The notes beneath the pieces were generated by a model. The model had not been told where the DNA came from. It made no database searches and saw only the letters and a program-made list of their open reading frames with translations. From contig NZ_CP010407.1 in assembly GCF_000830005.1 (NCBI RefSeq), positions 5,336,001 to 5,400,000 of the forward strand: DNA of 64,000 bases. The letters are read 5' to 3'. Positions 1 to 8,232 of the stretch are shown here, piece by piece (the stretch's first letter is position 1; the number at the start of each line of letters is the position of its first letter). Position numbers and translations under genes: made by a program. This DNA comes from Streptomyces vietnamensis (GTDB taxonomy: Bacteria > Actinomycetota > Actinomycetes > Streptomycetales > Streptomycetaceae).

Positions 1-902
1 GTGTACCGGTCGGTCACCGACTGGTCCGGCGCGGCCGCCACCTGCGTGATGCTGGCGACCCGCTCCTCCACCATCTCCGAACCGATCCCGAGGCCGCCGA
101 CGAGGACCACCCCGAGCGCGGCCGCCACGAGCGCCACCCGGGCCGCCCGCCGTACCCCGGCGAGCAGCAGCTGGATCGCGCAGGCCAGCACGGTCGCGAT
201 CCACGCGCCCCGGCTGAACGACAGCACCAGCGGGACGAAGAGCAGCCCCGCGCAGACCAGCGCGGCCGTGCGGCCCCGGCCGGGGCCGCTGCCGAGCGCG
301 ATCCCGGCGGCGACGATCAGCCCGTACGCCACGACCGTCGCCATGCCCATCACGTCGGTGGCGCCGAAGGTGCCGACGGCCCGGACGTCCTCGCCCTGGT
401 ACGAGGCGCCCGTGCCCGTCAGGTACTGGACGACGCCGACCGCGCCCTGGAGCAGCGCGAACGCGACGAGACCCCAGGCGATCACGGCGAAGTCCCGCCG
501 GTCACGGATCGTCAGGAGCACGGCCGCCGGGACGAGGACGAAGATCTGCAGGTAACGGGCGACGCCCGGCAGGCTCGCCGCCGGGTCGTGCGAGGTGATC
601 GCGGCCAGACAGATCCCGAGCACCGGCAGGCCGAGGACGACGGCCGCCGCTCGGGTCAGCGGCCGGGTCCCGCCGCGCAGCACCCGCACCAGGCAGATCA
701 GGACGAGGAGCCCGGAGGCCGCGTCGGCGACCGTCCCCGTGCCGCCGGTGCCGCCCTGCGCCCCGCCGCCGCCCGGGACGAGCAGCAGCGCGATCACGGC
801 GAGGACCGGGGACAGCGCCCCGGCCCGGCGGGCCAGGGTCCGTACGTCGGCACCGGAGTCCGGGGCGGAAGGCACCGCCGGCGCCGTCACGACCGTGGCC
901 AT
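1..902 (-). CDS. O-antigen ligase/polymerase family membrane protein (partial)
   Basis: The gene runs off the left window edge, so its C-terminus is missing; the ATG is at 902-900. The visible ~300 residues contain repeated hydrophobic segments and the motif FSRGAWIA, typical of the Wzy/WaaL (O-antigen ligase) superfamily, which polymerises or transfers lipid-linked glycans at the outer face of the membrane. The start lies 2 bases past the stop of the sugar transferase at 905-2356, so it is the distal member of a minus-strand exopolysaccharide operon. Family assignment is from the motif and topology. Substrate and product polysaccharide cannot be read from the sequence. Confidence 0.8.
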   Translation of the reverse strand, partial: MATVVTAPAVPSAPDSGADVRTLARRAGALSPVLAVIALLLVPGGGGAQGGTGGTGTVADAASGLLVLICLVRVLRGGTRPLTRAAAVVLGLPVLGICLAAITSHDPAASLPGVARYLQIFVLVPAAVLLTIRDRRDFAVIAWGLVAFALLQGAVGVVQYLTGTGASYQGEDVRAVGTFGATDVMGMATVVAYGLIVAAGIALGSGPGRGRTAALVCAGLLFVPLVLSFSRGAWIATVLACAIQLLLAGVRRAARVALVAAALGVVLVGGLGIGSEMVEERVASITQVAAAPDQSVTDRY

Positions 903-904
903 CC

Positions 905-2356
905 TCAGCTCCCCGTGGGTCGGACGAGCCCGGCCGCCGTGCGCAGCAGGATGCAGACGTCCTGCCAGAGCGACCAGTGGTCGATGTAGTGGTTGTCGAA
1001 GCGGCAGCGGTCCTCGATCGAGGTGTCGCCGCGCAGCCCGTGCACCTGCGCCAGACCCGTGAGCCCCACCGGCATCCGGTGCCGGGCCGCGTACCCGGCG
1101 TGGATCTTGCTGAACTGGGCGACGAAGTACGGGCGTTCGGGCCGGGGCCCGACCAGGCTCATGTCCCCGCGCAGCACGTTCCACAGCTGCGGAAGCTCGT
1201 CGAGCGAGGACTTCCGCAGGAAGTTCCCGGCCGCGCTCATCCGCCGGTCGCCCGCCACGTTCCACCGGGTCGCCGACTCGGTGTCGTCGGAGGGGCGCAG
1301 CGTACGGAACTTGAGCAGCGTGAAGTGGCGCCCGTGCTGGCCCACCCGCTCCTGCCGGAAGAGCACCCCGGGACCGTCCGAGAGCCGCACCGCCAGCGCG
1401 CACAGCAGCAGCACCGGCAGCGCGAGCGCGAGCGCGGGGGCGGCGAGCACGATGTCGAGGGCCCGCTTGGAGGCCCGTCCGCGCCGTTCGCCCAGCGGGA
1501 CGATCCGCTGCCAGGCGTACCCCCACATGTGCGCGCCCATCGGCCCGTCCTGCGGCCGGCCGCCGACCCGCCAGGTGGCGCAGCCGTACTGCTGGAAGAG
1601 CGCCACCAGGCCTGGGTCGTCGTCGAGGAACACCGCGTCGCGCACGGCGTTCTGGATGACCGCGCGCTGGATCTCCTCGGTCGTGGTGAGCACCGGGAGC
1701 CCGCCCTCCGCGGCCGCCCGGGAAGGGCCGCCCTGCTCGGGGACGCCGACGATCCCGACCGGCCGCATCCCGTACTCGGGGTGCTGGGCGGCCGCCGCGG
1801 CGAACCGGCGCGCGGCCCCCGTCCCGCCGATGACGAGCGCCGAACGGGGCCGCTCGCGGGCGATCCGGCGCCGCCGCCCGAGCAGCACGGCGCGGACCAG
1901 GCACACCAGGGCGACGTGCGTGCCGTACGCGGCGCAGAGCCGCAGCGGCCCGATCGCCAGGGCGGGGGAGTACGCGGCGACCGAGGCCGCCGCCAGGCAC
2001 CAGGCGAACCCGGCGCGGGAGCCGAGCGCGGGCAGCTCGTCGAGGGCCCGGGTGTGCGCGGCCGGCCGGTAGAGCCCCGCCTGCCCGTCGAGGACGAGGA
2101 CGAGCACGAGGATCGGCAGCACGAGCCGGAGGTCGTGGTGGGCCGCGCTCAGCACCGACGCGGCGGCGAGGACGGCCAGGGCGTCGACCACCACGAGGGC
2201 CGCCACGCCGGACCGCTGACGCACCCGGCGGTGGCGCGGCAGCGCGAGCCGGCCGGGCGTACCGCGGCGCGGCGCGAGGGAGGCGAGGCCGAAGCCCTGG
2301 CCCGCCGTGGGCCAGGGGCCCGGCGAGGGGGGAACGCTGGTACTTTCCGTGGTCAC
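905..2356 (-). CDS. Polyprenyl-phosphate sugar transferase (exopolysaccharide initiating transferase)
   Basis: About 483 residues. The N-terminal part has several hydrophobic segments and a nucleotide-binding-like stretch (ALVIGGTGAARR). The C-terminal ~200 residues are a bacterial sugar transferase domain (Pfam Bac_transf type) with LLKFRTL, RKSSLDELPQLWNVL and SLVGPRPE. Such enzymes move a sugar-1-phosphate from a nucleotide sugar to undecaprenyl phosphate, starting exopolysaccharide repeat synthesis. The GTG start at 2356 was chosen because it overlaps the stop of the upstream glycosyltransferase by 4 bases (GTGA); a much longer open frame continues upstream but only shadows that gene. Confidence 0.9.
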   Translation of the reverse strand: MTTESTSVPPSPGPWPTAGQGFGLASLAPRRGTPGRLALPRHRRVRQRSGVAALVVVDALAVLAAASVLSAAHHDLRLVLPILVLVLVLDGQAGLYRPAAHTRALDELPALGSRAGFAWCLAAASVAAYSPALAIGPLRLCAAYGTHVALVCLVRAVLLGRRRRIARERPRSALVIGGTGAARRFAAAAAQHPEYGMRPVGIVGVPEQGGPSRAAAEGGLPVLTTTEEIQRAVIQNAVRDAVFLDDDPGLVALFQQYGCATWRVGGRPQDGPMGAHMWGYAWQRIVPLGERRGRASKRALDIVLAAPALALALPVLLLCALAVRLSDGPGVLFRQERVGQHGRHFTLLKFRTLRPSDDTESATRWNVAGDRRMSAAGNFLRKSSLDELPQLWNVLRGDMSLVGPRPERPYFVAQFSKIHAGYAARHRMPVGLTGLAQVHGLRGDTSIEDRCRFDNHYIDHWSLWQDVCILLRTAAGLVRPTGS

Positions 2357-3489
2357 TGCGCAATCGGCTCTCTGTGCTCGGCCCCCCGCACTCCGGCCAG
2401 TTCGCGGTAGACGTCCGCGACGGCCGCGCCGGTGCGCCGGACATCGAATCTGCTGAGGACGTGCTCGTGGGCCTCGCGGCCCAGGCGGTGCCGGAGCTCC
2501 GGCCTCCCGAGGAGGCGGCCCAGAGCGGTGGCGAGCGCGGCCGGGTCCTCGGGCGGGACCAGACACTCGGGCGCGTGGGCGGGCGGCAGGCTCTCGCGCG
2601 CCCCGTCCACGTCGCTGACGACGACCGGCCGGCCGGCGGCCATGGCCTCCAGGGGCGCGAGGGCCATGCCCTCCCAGCGGGACGGCAGGACGACCACGTC
2701 GGCGGCCCGGTACCAGGGCACGGTGTCCTCGACGGCCCCGGTGAACCGCACCGAAGGACCGGCGGCGGCCCGCAGGGCCTCCTCGTCCGGGCCGTCGCCG
2801 ACCAGGACGAGCCGGGCCGCGGGCACCTCCGCGAGGACGGCGGGCCAGGCGGCGAGCAGGACGTCCTGCCCCTTCTGGCGGCAGAGCCGGCCCACGCAGA
2901 CGATGGTGGGCGCCGGATTGCCGGGCGGTCCGTCGGTCGCGAACCGGGCCGTGTCCACGCCGTTGTGGACGACCGACCAGGCCGCCGCGACCCTGGCCGC
3001 CTCGCCGGTGTGCCGCTCGGCCTCGCTCACGCAGAGGATCCGGTCCGCCCACCGGGCGCCGAACCGCTCCCAGCGCCGGGCGAGCGCGGCGGTCGTCCCC
3101 TCGACCGCCTCGAAGGACCAGGCGTGCGGCTGATACACCGTCGGAATCCGTCCCCGCACGGCGAGTCGGGCGCACAGGCCGGCCTTGGCGCTGTGCGCAT
3201 GGACGAGTCCGGGCCGGACCGTACGGATCAGCCGGGCCAGTTCCCGCGTCTCGCGGAGGACGGCGGGACCGGGGTCGCGGCCGGCCCGCCAGTCGTGGGT
3301 CTCGGCGCCCTCGGCGCGGACGGCGGCGGAGAGCCCGGTGCCGGGCGGGCAGGCGACCGCGACCCGCAGGCCGGCGGCGCGCTGGAAGCGGACCAGGTCG
3401 ACGACGACACGGGCGACCCCGCCGTCGCCGGGCTGGACCGCGTGCAGGACGGTGACGGACCCGGGGTCCGTGGAGAGTGGTGACCGCAC
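2353..3489 (-). CDS. Glycosyltransferase family 4 (GT-B fold)
   Basis: 378 residues from a GTG start. The N-terminus (VTVLHAVQPGDGGVARVV) matches the GT4 acceptor-side fold. The C-terminal half has CVGRLCRQKGQDVLLAAW and the donor-binding pattern PSRWEGMALAPLEAMAAGRPVV. This suggests transfer of a sugar from a nucleotide-sugar donor to a lipid-linked intermediate at the inner membrane face. It overlaps the downstream sugar transferase by 4 bases, and the stop of the secreted protein upstream (3491) is essentially abutting, so the four genes at 1-4549 look co-transcribed. Donor and linkage are unknown. Confidence 0.88.
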   Translation of the reverse strand: MRSPLSTDPGSVTVLHAVQPGDGGVARVVVDLVRFQRAAGLRVAVACPPGTGLSAAVRAEGAETHDWRAGRDPGPAVLRETRELARLIRTVRPGLVHAHSAKAGLCARLAVRGRIPTVYQPHAWSFEAVEGTTAALARRWERFGARWADRILCVSEAERHTGEAARVAAAWSVVHNGVDTARFATDGPPGNPAPTIVCVGRLCRQKGQDVLLAAWPAVLAEVPAARLVLVGDGPDEEALRAAAGPSVRFTGAVEDTVPWYRAADVVVLPSRWEGMALAPLEAMAAGRPVVVSDVDGARESLPPAHAPECLVPPEDPAALATALGRLLGRPELRHRLGREAHEHVLSRFDVRRTGAAVADVYRELAGVRGAEHREPIAQ

Positions 3490-3490
3490 G

Positions 3491-4549
3491 TCAGCGCCGG
3501 ACGTCCGCCTGGAGGAAGACCGCGCCGAGCCAGACGGTGTCCTTCCGGCTGCCGACCCGGACGTGGACCCGGTCGCCCCCCGCGCGCAGTGCTCCCCGCA
3601 GGTCGAACACGTCGGAGTCGTATCCGAGGGTGTTCGTACGATCGGGCCGTCGTACGGTCCGACCGGTGCCGAATTCGGTGATGGTGGAGTTCAGTACGTC
3701 GTCCGCGGAATTGGCGGAATCGGAGAGGCGGGTGCTCTTCGAACGGCTCGTTTCCACCGTCAGGTAATCCCCGGAAGTGCCGCGGTCACCGTCATAGGCG
3801 ATCAACCCGAGACGCCCGGAGACGCCCTTGGGAAAACGGTTTCCGTCGACCGGCACGCGCAGCTCCCCGGCGCGCGGACCGACCGTTTCGAAACCGTCCC
3901 AGACACTGATCCTGCGCAGCGGTTCCGAGGCCTTCTCGTACGCGGCGACGAGCGTCCAGCCGCCCCATCCGCCCATCGCGGAACGGCCCCCGGCCACATT
4001 GATCTGGGCGACGGTCCACAGCCCCGGGTGCGAGCGGCGGACCAGCTCGGTGACGTCGGCGGAGGCCTGGAAGGCGTCGGCGCCGTCGGCCGTGCGGTGG
4101 CCGATCACGGAGTCGGCGAGCAGCGCCTTGTACCGTCCGCCCGGCTCGGCGATCAGGACGCGGCCGTCGTCCTTCGGCGGCTTCTGCTCGCCCACCCGCA
4201 GGTTCCCGCCCCAGTACAGCCGGGCCCAGGTCACCCGGGCCCCGGCCGGCACCGGGAGTTCGGCACGGCTGGAGTTGTACGTGTTGGGGTCGCGGTCCAC
4301 GTCGACGTACCTGATCGTGGCGCCGTCGTTGACCGACTCGGTGCCCTTCGCGCCCTTCGCCGAGGTGTTGGCGGCGCGCACGATCCCACCGTGCTGCACG
4401 ACCTGGTGACGCGCGGCGAAGGGGACGCGGGTCGCCTCCCGCGGCCGGGGTGCGGCGGCGGAGGCGCCGGGCAGCGCGGCGGACAGGACCGCACACGACA
4501 AGGCGCACACCACGCCGCGACCCACAGCAAGAACCGCTGAATTCCGCAT
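3491..4549 (-). CDS. Secreted protein resembling the DUF3344 family
   Basis: 352 residues. The ATG at 4549 is preceded by GGAGA at a normal distance. A classical signal peptide (residues ~1-30, ending near GASA-AA) precedes an all-beta looking mature region with YVDVDRDPNTYNSSRAEL, ARLYWGGNL and DVFDLRG, which I recall as typical of secreted DUF3344-type proteins. It has no catalytic motif I can identify. It is the first gene of the minus-strand exopolysaccharide operon and is divergent from the chaplin at 4932, so it may be a surface or matrix protein exported with the polysaccharide. The family name is a recollection, not a search result. Confidence 0.72.
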   Translation of the reverse strand: MRNSAVLAVGRGVVCALSCAVLSAALPGASAAAPRPREATRVPFAARHQVVQHGGIVRAANTSAKGAKGTESVNDGATIRYVDVDRDPNTYNSSRAELPVPAGARVTWARLYWGGNLRVGEQKPPKDDGRVLIAEPGGRYKALLADSVIGHRTADGADAFQASADVTELVRRSHPGLWTVAQINVAGGRSAMGGWGGWTLVAAYEKASEPLRRISVWDGFETVGPRAGELRVPVDGNRFPKGVSGRLGLIAYDGDRGTSGDYLTVETSRSKSTRLSDSANSADDVLNSTITEFGTGRTVRRPDRTNTLGYDSDVFDLRGALRAGGDRVHVRVGSRKDTVWLGAVFLQADVRR

Positions 4550-4656
4550 ACAGGATCTCCGCTTTGATGAGAGAAGGGAGGGAAGACCCGAGAAGGCCGG
4601 GGGAGGGGAAGGTGTCGTCCGCACGAAATGGGTGAACGCGCGGCGGGCCCGGAAGC

Positions 4657-4672
4657 AACGTTCGGGAACGTT
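4657..4672. promoter_or_regulatory. Palindrome in the divergent promoter region
   Basis: The perfect inverted repeat AACGTTC-GG-GAACGTT sits about 108 bp upstream of the secreted-protein start (minus) and 260 bp upstream of the chaplin start (plus). It is symmetrical enough to be an operator for a dimeric regulator; no regulator can be named from the sequence. Confidence 0.4.
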
Positions 4673-4838
4673 ATAACCCCGATGCGGGGCGATAGTACGC
4701 ATTAGATGCCCGGAAACGCTAACTCCCGTATCCGCGCGGCCGGTTCCTCGTTGAGCGTGTTGCGCCATTCCACGCCCAGTCGCTCGAATGGCCCTCCTAT
4801 GGCCCAAAGATCGGTTGAACGTCACCCGTTCGGGAGAG

Positions 4839-4866
4839 CAACCGATGAAAACCCGGGGCGTTGTTG
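4839..4866. promoter_or_regulatory. Shared upstream element, copy 1 (CGATGAAAACCCGGG core)
   Basis: The 15-base core CGATGAAAACCCGGG at 4843-4857 is flanked by CAAC and CGTTGTTG. The same 15 bases, with CAAC and CGTTG flanks, recur at 10681-10695 upstream of melC1. Here it lies 75 bp before the chaplin ATG. The shared inverted CAAC/GTTG flanks suggest a common operator or promoter element; the factor is unknown. Confidence 0.45.
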
Positions 4867-4931
4867 AGAGAGCCGGGCCGAACAGTCCGCGCAGTCCGAG
4901 TTGGATGAATTCGATCGAGGAGCGCCTCTCC

Positions 4932-5171
4932 ATGTCCCGTATCGCCAAGGCCGTAGTCCTGACCGTCGGTGCCGCCGCCGCCGTCGCCGGCGCCGCCGGT
5001 GCCGCCTCCGCCGACGCCGGCGCCGAGGCCGCGGCCGTGAAGTCCCCGGGTGTCATCTCCGGCAACGTCGTCCAGGTCCCGATCCACATCCCGGTCAACC
5101 TCTGCGGCAACACCGTCAGCGTCATCGGCGCGCTGAACCCGGCCTTCGGCAACACCTGCGTCAACGCCTGA
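4932..5171 (+). CDS. Chaplin (short type)
   Basis: 79 residues: a Sec signal peptide (residues 1-27, ending near ASADA) and a single chaplin domain with GNVVQVPIHIPVNLCGNTVSV and a closing FGNTC. The two conserved cysteines can form the intramolecular disulfide of chaplins. Short chaplins are secreted, assemble into amyloid-like fibrils and lower surface tension so that aerial hyphae can emerge. The ATG at 4932 follows GAGGAG; a longer in-frame start upstream lacks a signal peptide at its N-terminus and was not used. It is transcribed alone and ends at a strong terminator at 5199-5240. Confidence 0.95.
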   Translation: MSRIAKAVVLTVGAAAAVAGAAGAASADAGAEAAAVKSPGVISGNVVQVPIHIPVNLCGNTVSVIGALNPAFGNTCVNA

Positions 5172-5198
5172 CAACGCACGTCTGATCGGTCCTTCCGG

Positions 5199-5240
5199 AG
5201 CCGGTGCGCCCACCCCGCCGGGGTGGGCGCACCGGCTTTT
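5199..5240 (+). terminator. Rho-independent terminator of the chaplin
   Basis: An 18-bp perfect stem (5199-5216 with 5220-5237), a 3-base loop, and a short T run at 5237-5240, 28 bases after the chaplin stop. Confidence 0.9.
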
Positions 5241-5447
5241 CCCTTGCGGTCACTGGTCCGGTACTCGTTCGGCCGCACCTTCGTGCGCCGTTCGGTGCAA
5301 CGGCGTACGCCCCTTCGGGGGGCAGGTCGCGGGGGCGGATTCACTCGAACGGAGGCGTGGCGCTCAGTAGTTCACCGGTTGCGGAGCGCTATACCCGCAG
5401 GCACCGTGAGAGAGCAGTTGTCCGACGCATAAGGAAAAGGAACACAT

Positions 5448-6305
5448 ATGCGTCCCCTGGCTACACGCCGTCTCACCGCCCTGGCGATATCCGCCGCCAT
5501 CACCCTCGGCACGGCGGGAACCGCCTTCGCCGGCGAACACCACCCGTCCCCCGCGGTCGGCCGGGCCGCCCACGAGCCCCTCCCGGACACCACCGCCCTC
5601 CTGGCCCAGGCCGAAGCACTCGGCGAGCTCGGCTCGGTGACGACCCCCGTGACCGAACTCGTCACGGCCGCGCTCAAGGCCGACTCCGGGCAGCTGCCCG
5701 CGGCCGACGTCGAGGCCTTCAAGAGCAAGATCGCCGCGGCGGTCGACGAGGCGAAGGCCACCGCCCCGGCCCCGCTCCCGGACGCCCCCGCACCGGAGAC
5801 CCCGGTGACCCCGCCGGCCGCGGACCTCCCGGTGAAGCCCCCGGCGGCCGAACTCCCCGTGACCCCGCCCGCCGCCGAGCTCCCGGCCACGCCCCCGGCG
5901 GCCGAGCTCCCGGCGAAGCCGCCCGCCGCGGACCTCCCCGTCACGCCGCCCGCCGCCGAGCTCCCGGCGAAGCCGCCCGTGACCCTGCCCGTCGTGGCCG
6001 ACGCGAAGGCCGCCCCGGCGGACGTCGTGTCCGACGCCCTCGCCTCGATCCAGAAGGCCGTCGCCGGCCTGCTCGCCGCCGTCACCTCCGGCGACGCCGG
6101 CGGAGTCGTACCGCAGGTCACCTCCACGCTGACCTCGCTGGTCAACCTGGTCACCGCCACCCTGCTCGGTAGCGGACTGCCCGCTCCGGACCTGCCCGAT
6201 CTGCCCACGCTCCCGGCGCTCCCGGTCACCGCGCCCGAGCTGCCCGTCGACCCGCCGGTCGCCGCGCCCGAGCTGCCGGTCAAGCCCCCGCTGCCCGTCC
6301 GGTAG
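5448..6305 (+). CDS. Secreted Pro/Ala-rich repeat protein
   Basis: 285 residues with a clear signal peptide (MRPLATRRLTALAIS to TAFAGE). After a spacer, residues ~118-180 hold six consecutive nine-residue repeats of the form (V/A)(T/K)PPAA(E/D)LP plus a partial seventh, with T and K mostly alternating. A helical region (ALASIQKAVAGLLAAV) and a second APELPV(D/K)PP segment close the protein. There is no LPXTG motif and no transmembrane anchor. The rod-like repeats and position between a chaplin and other secreted proteins suggest an extracellular matrix or wall-spanning role; no family is recognised. Confidence 0.85.
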   Translation: MRPLATRRLTALAISAAITLGTAGTAFAGEHHPSPAVGRAAHEPLPDTTALLAQAEALGELGSVTTPVTELVTAALKADSGQLPAADVEAFKSKIAAAVDEAKATAPAPLPDAPAPETPVTPPAADLPVKPPAAELPVTPPAAELPATPPAAELPAKPPAADLPVTPPAAELPAKPPVTLPVVADAKAAPADVVSDALASIQKAVAGLLAAVTSGDAGGVVPQVTSTLTSLVNLVTATLLGSGLPAPDLPDLPTLPALPVTAPELPVDPPVAAPELPVKPPLPVR

Positions 6306-6313
6306 CACCCCGC

Positions 6314-6355
6314 ACACCCGTACCGGCCCGACGTCCGTCGGGCCGGTACGGGTGT
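6314..6355 (+). terminator. Terminator after the Pro-rich protein
   Basis: A 19-bp perfect inverted repeat (ACACCCGTACCGGCCCGAC and its complement) with a 4-base loop, 8 bases after the stop codon. There is no T tail, as is common for Streptomyces terminators. Confidence 0.85.
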
Positions 6356-6529
6356 GTGCGATCGGCAAATAGCACCGGCCCGCATCGATCGGGTGCAGTA
6401 CGGAGAAATCCTTCCTCCCGGAGTTTCCGGGGCGCTCACTCCTCGTTACAGAAGCAGAACGATGTACAGGATTCGGCCAAGAACCCTGTACGGAACGTGA
6501 CTTGAAAGCACAGAGGAAGGATTCACTCC

Positions 6530-6805
6530 ATGAAGCCCACCAAGGTTGCCGCGGTCGTCGCCGGTTCGATGATGGCCCTGGGTGCCGCCGCGCCCGCCAT
6601 GGCCACGGAGGCGCTGACCCCCACCAGCCTGAACGGTGGCCTCGAAGCGATCGCCGCCCACGGACTGAAGAGCGACATGCTGAGCAGCACCACGGACGGC
6701 TCCCCGGTCCAGACCGTGACGAAGGCGGCGGAGCAGCTGAACACCGCCACCAAGGGCGCCCAGCTGCTCGGTGGCCTCCCGGTCCCCGGCGGTCTGGCCG
6801 GCTGA
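6530..6805 (+). CDS. Small secreted protein, unknown function
   Basis: 91 residues. A signal peptide (MKPTKVAAVVAGSMMALG to AMATEA) leaves a mature peptide of ~65 residues with no cysteine, ending GGLPVPGGLAG. AGGAAGGA before the ATG supports the start. It carries no chaplin or rodlin motif. It sits in the surface island between the Pro-rich protein and the HPTG-repeat protein, so it is probably part of the developing hyphal surface; that role is inferred only from context. Confidence 0.8.
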   Translation: MKPTKVAAVVAGSMMALGAAAPAMATEALTPTSLNGGLEAIAAHGLKSDMLSSTTDGSPVQTVTKAAEQLNTATKGAQLLGGLPVPGGLAG

Positions 6806-6874
6806 CACCACCTCAGTACACCTGTCCCCACGGGCACTTACGGCGGCCCTCCGTGCCGCTGTTCCTCACGGTCG

Positions 6875-6900
6875 GCTGATCGAATGATTTTCTGATCAGC
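6875..6900. other. Inverted repeat GCTGATC / GATCAGC
   Basis: Seven-base arms separated by 12 A/T-rich bases, 70 bp after the small secreted gene and 140 bp before the HPTG-repeat gene. It could be a weak terminator for the former or an operator for the latter. Confidence 0.35.
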
Positions 6901-7039
6901 TGCCGTGTGGCCCCGGCTTCACGCCGGGCGTCGACCCATACCTTTTGGCCGATCCCACTGGAACGTCGGTGCGGATCAGGCCGGTCGGAGCGAGGGGGGA
7001 TCCTCGCCGGTCTCTCCCTTTCTCCAGAGGAAGAGCGGT

Positions 7040-8128
7040 ATGCGGTCCATCATCAGCAGGAAAGTACTCACCGCGGCGGCAGCGACCGGCATCCTGTCGC
7101 TGAGTGGGGGATTCGCCCTGGCCGCGAACTCCCACTCCGGTACGGGCGACGGTCCGGGCTCCGCCACGGCCGGCCATGTCCAGGCACGACCGCCGGCCGA
7201 CGCCTGCGGCAAGAGCACGGGACTCGGCGACCTCTGCGCCCAGCCGTCGGAGTACCCCGACGGCTACGGCGACGACGATCACGGTGGCTACGGCGACGAC
7301 GATCAAGGCGGCTACGGCGACGACCACGATCACGATCACGGCGGTGGCCCGACGGGTTACCCGACGAGTCACCCGACGGGGCATCCCACGGGCCACCCCA
7401 CCGGTCACCCGACCGGCCATCCCACGGGCCACCCGACGGGTCATCCGACCGGGCATCCCACGGGCCACCCGACGGGTCATCCGACGGGGCACCCCACCGG
7501 GCACCCGACCGGGCATCCCACGGGCCACCCCACCGGTCACCCGACCGGCCATCCCACGGGCCACCCCACCGGCCACCCGACTGGCCATCCCACGGGCCAC
7601 CCCACCGGCCACCCGACTGGCCATCCCACGGGCCACCCCACTGGGCACCCCACGGGTCACCCGACTGGCCATCCCACGGGGCACCCCACTGGGCACCCGA
7701 CCGGTCACCCCACCGGCTATCCCACGGGCCACCCGACCGGTCACCCCACCGGGCACCCGACGGGACACCCCACCGGGCACCCGACGGGACACCCCACCGG
7801 GCACCCGACGGGACACCCCACCGGGCACCCGACGGGTCACCCGACCGGGCATCCCACGGGTCACCCCACCGGCCACCCCACCGGTCACCCGACGGGCTAC
7901 CCGACCGACCACCCCACCGGGTACCCCACCGATCACCCGACCGACCACCCCACCGGCAAGCCCACCTGTGAGAAGCCCGCGCCCGGTGAGTGGCCGCACG
8001 GGTGTGGGGAGCTGCCCGACACCGGTAGCGAGCCCATGCTCATGGGCGCGGCCGCGGTCAGCGCCGCGCTGATCATCGGCGGCACCGTCGTCTACCTCCG
8101 CGGCGGACGGATCGCCCGCCGGCACTGA
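7040..8128 (+). CDS. LPDTG-anchored cell-wall protein with about 50 HPTG tetrapeptide repeats
   Basis: 362 residues from the ATG at 7040 (upstream AGAGGAAGAG). Order: signal peptide (1-~30); a short segment with [11 protein letters not shown]; three GYGDDD-type Asp/His/Gly units ([27 protein letters not shown]); then one PTG plus 50 tetrapeptides (H/Y)PT(G/S/D), nearly all [24 protein letters not shown]; a hydrophobic segment; and a basic tail (RGGRIARRH). LPXTG-hydrophobic-basic is a sortase signal, so the protein should be covalently attached to peptidoglycan with the repeats spanning the wall. The histidine-rich rod could bind metal (inference). Synonymous codons vary between repeats, suggesting the peptide pattern is under selection. 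Confidence 0.93.
   Translation: MRSIISRKVLTAAAATGILSLSGGFALAANSHSGTGDGPGSATAGHVQARPPADACGKSTGLGDLCAQPSEYPDGYGDDDHGGYGDDDQGGYGDDHDHDHGGGPTGYPTSHPTGHPTGHPTGHPTGHPTGHPTGHPTGHPTGHPTGHPTGHPTGHPTGHPTGHPTGHPTGHPTGHPTGHPTGHPTGHPTGHPTGHPTGHPTGHPTGHPTGHPTGHPTGHPTGHPTGYPTGHPTGHPTGHPTGHPTGHPTGHPTGHPTGHPTGHPTGHPTGHPTGHPTGHPTGHPTGYPTDHPTGYPTDHPTDHPTGKPTCEKPAPGEWPHGCGELPDTGSEPMLMGAAAVSAALIIGGTVVYLRGGRIARRH
7346..7957 (+). repeat. Coding 12-bp tandem repeat (HPTG units)
   Basis: About fifty 12-bp units encode His-Pro-Thr-Gly with a few Tyr, Ser and Asp variants at the two ends. The units differ mainly at third codon positions (CAC/CAT, CCG/CCC, ACG/ACC, GGT/GGC/GGG). Copy number is likely to vary between strains by slippage or recombination. 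Confidence 0.95.
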
Positions 8129-8140
8129 TCCCGCGTCAAC

Positions 8141-8172
8141 CAGGGCCCTCGCCGTCACCGGTGAGGGCCCTG
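8141..8172 (+). terminator. Terminator after the HPTG-repeat gene
   Basis: Ten-base perfect arms CAGGGCCCTC and GAGGGCCCTG enclose a 12-base loop, 12 bases downstream of the stop codon. Confidence 0.8.
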
Positions 8173-8232
8173 CGCGTTGCTGCACATGGGTTAGTCCCGC
8201 GACGTTTCGGCCAAGGGGCTCGTTCTCCTCAT

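Noticed and set aside
1..555. Plus-strand 184-residue frame at the window start
   Set aside because: Antisense to the O-antigen ligase-type gene; Ala/Arg/Thr-rich shadow without any domain.
905..3175. 756-residue reading of the sugar transferase
   Set aside because: The extra N-terminus overlaps the glycosyltransferase in another frame and is Arg/Gly-rich; the GTG at 2356 with stop overlap is the natural start.
5204..6172. Arg-rich open frame overlapping the chaplin terminator and the Pro-rich gene
   Set aside because: Contains the terminator hairpin and runs out of frame through the signal peptide of the real gene.
7346..7957. 12-bp tandem array that might be a CRISPR-like or satellite repeat
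   Set aside because: Repeats are contiguous, in frame, and encode HPTG without unique spacers; third-position variation shows it is coding.
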